Part shown: positions 61,012 to 64,000 of the stretch, in pieces
Position numbering within the stretch: position 1 is the stretch's first letter
Layout of the letters: every line of letters starts with the position of its first letter
Source of the DNA: JAEUJM01 sp964635055
GTDB taxonomy: Bacteria > Actinomycetota > Acidimicrobiia > Acidimicrobiales > DATDAH01
Direction of reading: 5' to 3'
Assembly: GCA_964635055.1 (NCBI GenBank)
Contig: CAZWMT010000003.1
Span: forward strand, 196,602 to 260,601
DNA length: 64,000 bases
Notes under the pieces: model-generated
The model's database searches: none
Told to the model about the DNA's origin: nothing
Seen by the model: only the letters and a program-made list of their open reading frames with translations
Program-made: the position numbers and the translations under genes

Positions 61012-62148
61012 ATGAAGCTCCCAGCAGCGGCCGCGCTCGCCTGTCTCGTGACCATCGGAGGGTTCACCTCCCTGCCGATCCTCGCCATCGGTGTCGGCGG
61101 CACGTCACCGCCCGATTGCGGGGAGGTCGGCGAGGTCGCCGACGACGGCACCCCCAGCATCCTCGGCCCCTCCGACCTGACGGTGAGCGACTTGCGCGCC
61201 TGGTGGAGCAGCACAGGCCGCGGCCAGCCGTCGCGCCTTCGCATCGCCGTCGAGGATCTCATCGCGCTGTACGTCACCGAGGGCGACGCAGAAGGAGTCC
61301 GAGGTGACATGGCGCTCGCCCAGGCGGTGCTGGAGACGGGCTACTTCACCAACAGCGACAGCGCCATCAACAACTTCGCCGGAATCGCCCACTACGACGG
61401 CACTGCGTCGGGGTCCGGGTTCGCCGATCCGATCATCGGCGTGCGCGCACAGATCCAGTTGCTGAAGAAGTACGCACTCGGCAACGATGCTCCGCTCGCC
61501 AACCCCAACGTCGCGCCGAGGGCTGGGGCATCCGCGACGACGTGGGGTGGGCTCGCCGGGACGTGGGCGTCAGCAACGACCTATTGGACATCGCTCAGCT
61601 CTGTGTACGAGTCGATGCTCGCCCACGCAGGCTCGACACCCGATCCTGCCGACCCCTACGCATCACTCGCTCCGCTGACGTGTGGAAGCGGAGACCTCGC
61701 CGTCAGCGGCGACTACGCCCTACCGGTCGAACGGCGCTGGTACGACGAGAACCCCCGCTGGTTCACCAAGCCCCACCACGACTACCCCGCCGCCGACATC
61801 CCCGTGCCCGTCGGGACACACCTCTACGCCGTCACCAACGGCGTCGTCGTCGGGACGCCGACGAGCGGGAAGTGCGGGATCGGTGTCATCTTCAACGGCG
61901 ACGACGGAGCCCAGTACACCTACTGCCACGGCAACCCCGGCACCCAAGCCGTCGCGATCGGTGACCGCGTCAACGTCGGCCAACACATCCTCGACAGCGC
62001 CTCCACGGGCAACAGCACCGGACCCCACCTCCACTTCGGCATCCGCGCCGACGGCACCCAGCGCTGTCCCCAGCCGTTCTTCGTCGCGATCGCCGACGGC
62101 AAGCCCCCGGCACCCCAGGGACTCCCGACGAACGGCTGCTCGTACTGA
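61012..62148 (+). CDS. M23 peptidase with glucosaminidase-like domain (VirB1-type cell-wall hydrolase)
   Basis: The 378-residue precursor has a signal peptide (AAAALACLVTIGGFTSLPIL), a muramidase/glucosaminidase-like part (about 85-210: DMALAQAVLETGYFTNSDSA, NNFAGIAHYDG) and an M23 metallopeptidase domain. Zinc ligands are His and Asp near 256-260 (HHDYPAADIPVPVG) and HLHFGI near 340. It opens the wall for the conjugation channel. It is divergent from the channel operon, with a 115-base gap that holds both promoters. Confidence 0.85.
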   Translation: MKLPAAAALACLVTIGGFTSLPILAIGVGGTSPPDCGEVGEVADDGTPSILGPSDLTVSDLRAWWSSTGRGQPSRLRIAVEDLIALYVTEGDAEGVRGDMALAQAVLETGYFTNSDSAINNFAGIAHYDGTASGSGFADPIIGVRAQIQLLKKYALGNDAPLANPNVAPRAGASATTWGGLAGTWASATTYWTSLSSVYESMLAHAGSTPDPADPYASLAPLTCGSGDLAVSGDYALPVERRWYDENPRWFTKPHHDYPAADIPVPVGTHLYAVTNGVVVGTPTSGKCGIGVIFNGDDGAQYTYCHGNPGTQAVAIGDRVNVGQHILDSASTGNSTGPHLHFGIRADGTQRCPQPFFVAIADGKPPAPQGLPTNGCSY

Positions 62149-62214
62149 CCCTGGGCAGGTCAGCATCTGTGCATGTGGCGTTGACGCCGGGGCGGAGCCT
62201 TCTGGCGCTCCTCC

Positions 62215-62490
62215 TCAGTCACACGAGAATTGCATAGCGTCGTTGACCCCGCCCTCGCGCATGGCCGCTTCCCAATCGGCGACCGCTCTCTCGCAGTCAG
62301 CCTTCGTCACCATGCACGTAGCTCCGATGCCCTCCCCGCTCTCCTCGCCGTTGTACTTGGCGCACTTGTCCGCAGACAACGGGAAGATCGGTGAGATGTC
62401 GTACTCCTTCGCGTCGGCGCTTGAGCATCCCAACGCGGTGATGCCCGCCGCCACGACGAAGATCACCGCGCTGCGCTTGAACCGATTCAT
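62215..62490 (-). CDS. Small lipoprotein
   Basis: The 91-residue protein has a signal peptide and lipobox (AAGITALGCSS) and a short mature part with four further Cys (DKCAKYNGE, GATCMVTKADCE, QFSCD) that could form disulphides. Function unknown; it may support the conjugation system or immunity to it. It is convergent with the hydrolase gene. Confidence 0.65.
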   Translation of the reverse strand: MNRFKRSAVIFVVAAGITALGCSSADAKEYDISPIFPLSADKCAKYNGEESGEGIGATCMVTKADCERAVADWEAAMREGGVNDAMQFSCD

Positions 62491-62708
62491 CTACACACCC
62501 CACTTATGTTGGACGGAGTCGGCTTCCGACGGTCCCGTGAACGTCCGAGCCACCCTAGCGACTACCTTCGCGACGCCAGGAACATCCTTGGGCCTTGGGA
62601 ATGACCCGGTCACTGAAGGAATCCCTCGACCGCTCTATGACCTCGATGGGGCGAGCCCACGGTGGTGCGGCGAACCCTGGTTCCCAGGTCCCTGACTAGG
62701 GTTTCATC

Positions 62709-63257
62709 ATGAGTGGGTACTCGATCTCGGACGCGCTGGCGCACCGCGACCATCCGCCTACGAGTTCGCAGACGCCCCGTCGGCGACGCTGGCGACGCGT
62801 GCTGTTGGTCATCTTGGTGCTCGCTACGCTCGGGGGCGGCGGCCTGCTTGCGGCTAGGCATTTCCTAGCCGAAGACGACGTCTACGCATCGCCTTCGACG
62901 GTCGAGCTCCCCGCCCTTCCTGAAGAACTGGGACCTGTCCAGGAGTACCTCGCCGGATCGGAGGGGGCGATGGTGCGAGGTTTGCTCGATGCCGCCGACC
63001 AGGCGCTCGCCGAAGGAACTGGGGCCGCCTCCTGCGAGACCGCCATTGCGACGCTCGACGGCCTCGGGGGCCCGCAGCAGGTCTTTGCCGCCGCCGAAGG
63101 GGTCCCCGACCCGGACACCGCCGAGATGGCGGTGCGTCACGCGTCCGCCCTGAGCCGGTTCCTCGGCGTCTGTCTGTCGGAGACGGCACCGCCCGAGTCT
63201 GACGAACTTGAGTTCACCACCACCGTGCTGCGCCGTCGGCTCGAGGAGATCCAATGA
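62709..63257 (+). CDS. Single-helix membrane protein coupled to the GDSL hydrolase
   Basis: The 182-residue protein has one helix after an Arg-rich start (VLLVILVLATLGGGGLLAAR) and an external helical part with a Cys pair. It overlaps the following secreted hydrolase by four bases (ATGA). I recognise no family. The pair may act together at the cell surface. Confidence 0.68.
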   Translation: MSGYSISDALAHRDHPPTSSQTPRRRRWRRVLLVILVLATLGGGGLLAARHFLAEDDVYASPSTVELPALPEELGPVQEYLAGSEGAMVRGLLDAADQALAEGTGAASCETAIATLDGLGGPQQVFAAAEGVPDPDTAEMAVRHASALSRFLGVCLSETAPPESDELEFTTTVLRRRLEEIQ

Positions 63258-64000
63258 CCACCCGAACCGTCCGCCTGGCGGTCGTCCTTAGCGTTGCTGC
63301 GCTCCTGACGTTGTCGGTGACGCCGACCTCCGGGGCACAACCAGCCCAACTCGAACCACCCCCCGACTCCATCGCTTGGCTCAATCTGGGAGACAGCTAC
63401 GGGGCTGGCGAAGGGGCAAGCAAAGCGACCGGCCACTGTCAGAGGTCTCCGAACGCTGGCGGACCAAAGGCGGCCACGATTCTCCGCGACGAGGCTGACT
63501 GGACCATCGGCCCGGAACACTTCGCGGCGTGCACTGGTGCCTACGCCGCCGACATCTTCAGCTCACGCAACGAACTCGTGAACGCCGGCTACGACATCTA
63601 CGGATCGGACGTCGGGGCCTACCCACGAGACATCGAGATTGACAATGACACGAGCATCTACGAGTGGGCGCGCGCCCAGGGCGGCAATGGTCAGCGATAT
63701 GACGTGATCGTCACGTCTTTTGGCGGCAACGACGTGGGTTTCGCCGACATCGTCAGTGGTTGCACGGACATCGTTCGTGCTCTGGTCAACGCCGGCGGAT
63801 TCGTCGCTAGCGCTGCTGTCAAGTCCCCATGGACCGCCTTCGTCATTGATGTCGCCACCGGCGCGGTGGCCGACCATCTCGACGAAGAGGGCTGCGGCGC
63901 GGTCGCCAACGAGCTTGAGACTCGGGTGGACGAGCTGCTCACCCAACCACGCATGCCTGCCGACGATTCAGCACGGAGCCAGCCTGGCAACCTCACCGAC
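63254..64000 (+). CDS. Secreted SGNH/GDSL-family hydrolase (3' end outside the window)
   Basis: The visible 249 codons begin with a signal peptide (RLAVVLSVAALLTLSVTPTS), then WLNLGDSYGAGEGASK, block I with the nucleophile Ser in GDS, and VIVTSFGGNDVGF, block III with the GGND Asn. These identify the SGNH fold of esterases and lipases. The catalytic Asp/His block is not seen because the frame runs off the window. ATG 63254 overlaps the upstream stop by four bases. Confidence 0.82.
   Translation, partial: MTTRTVRLAVVLSVAALLTLSVTPTSGAQPAQLEPPPDSIAWLNLGDSYGAGEGASKATGHCQRSPNAGGPKAATILRDEADWTIGPEHFAACTGAYAADIFSSRNELVNAGYDIYGSDVGAYPRDIEIDNDTSIYEWARAQGGNGQRYDVIVTSFGGNDVGFADIVSGCTDIVRALVNAGGFVASAAVKSPWTAFVIDVATGAVADHLDEEGCGAVANELETRVDELLTQPRMPADDSARSQPGNLTD

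Larger units (their letters stand above)
45233..64000. mobile_element. Conjugative (ICE-like) element, right end outside the window
   Basis: The region holds a coupling protein, primase, VirB4 ATPase, SCO6880-like, VirB6-, VirB8- and VirB2-like proteins and a wall hydrolase, in the order found in actinobacterial type IV transfer systems, plus a DarB-like methyltransferase-helicase. No relaxase, integrase or excisionase is seen in the window. Its left border is unclear; tRNA fragment 3 at 38506 may be its attachment site, with the sulfatase and ATPase as cargo. Confidence 0.75.

Overview
The window is GC-rich DNA with dense, often ATGA/GTGA-overlapping genes, many GTG starts, AfsR-like regulators, a Zur-like box and actinobacterial-type conjugation proteins. 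It looks like the chromosome of a high-GC actinobacterium. The style of several proteins suggests Acidimicrobiia, but this placement is inference. No rRNA, complete tRNA or CRISPR array was seen.

Bases 1-31,600 are ordinary chromosome: a truncated lipoprotein, a stand-alone LigD-type primase/polymerase, a MazEF-like pair, a TetR-LuxE-LuxC operon without luciferase, a large secreted subtilase, an AfsR-like regulator, an EamA exporter, a tandem HD-GYP/LuxR protein, an ECF sigma/anti-sigma pair, a cupin and MerR gene sharing back-to-back MerR operators, a zinc ABC transporter (ZnuACB-like) behind a Zur-like box, an ArsR-AHSA1-reductase group, an MMPL-TetR pair, and a large STAND-type regulator between two genes with matching promoters (one a homocysteine methyltransferase, the other a decayed acetyltransferase). 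A second decayed acetyltransferase and a secreted NHL/RCC1 double-propeller protein follow.

Bases 33,961-38,700 hold an unusual structure. Three copies of the 3' end of a tRNA-Met(CAT) gene lie in the same orientation, each with its own hairpin terminator on the downstream side. Between them sit two small cargo modules: an AbiE-type toxin-antitoxin pair whose toxin carries an in-frame amber codon, and an ART-like protein with an unknown partner plus a DUF4238 protein. A 21-bp tandem-type repeat, resembling integrase arm sites, recurs about 116 bp from two of the tRNA fragments. No integrase is visible. The simplest reading is serial integration of small elements into one tRNA gene.

Bases 38,700-45,000 carry a universal stress protein, an arylsulfatase and a Ca2+-type P-ATPase. 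From 45,200 to the right edge the DNA is a conjugative element: an HTH protein, a giant methyltransferase-helicase, a VirD4-like coupling protein, a CHC2/TOPRIM primase, a VirB4 ATPase, a SCO6880-like protein, a VirB6-like channel protein, a VirB8-like protein, a small pilin-like protein, an M23 hydrolase, a lipoprotein and a GDSL hydrolase cut by the window end. No relaxase or integrase was seen. If this element is the latest insertion in the same tRNA, the intact tRNA-Met and the integrase should lie beyond base 64,000.
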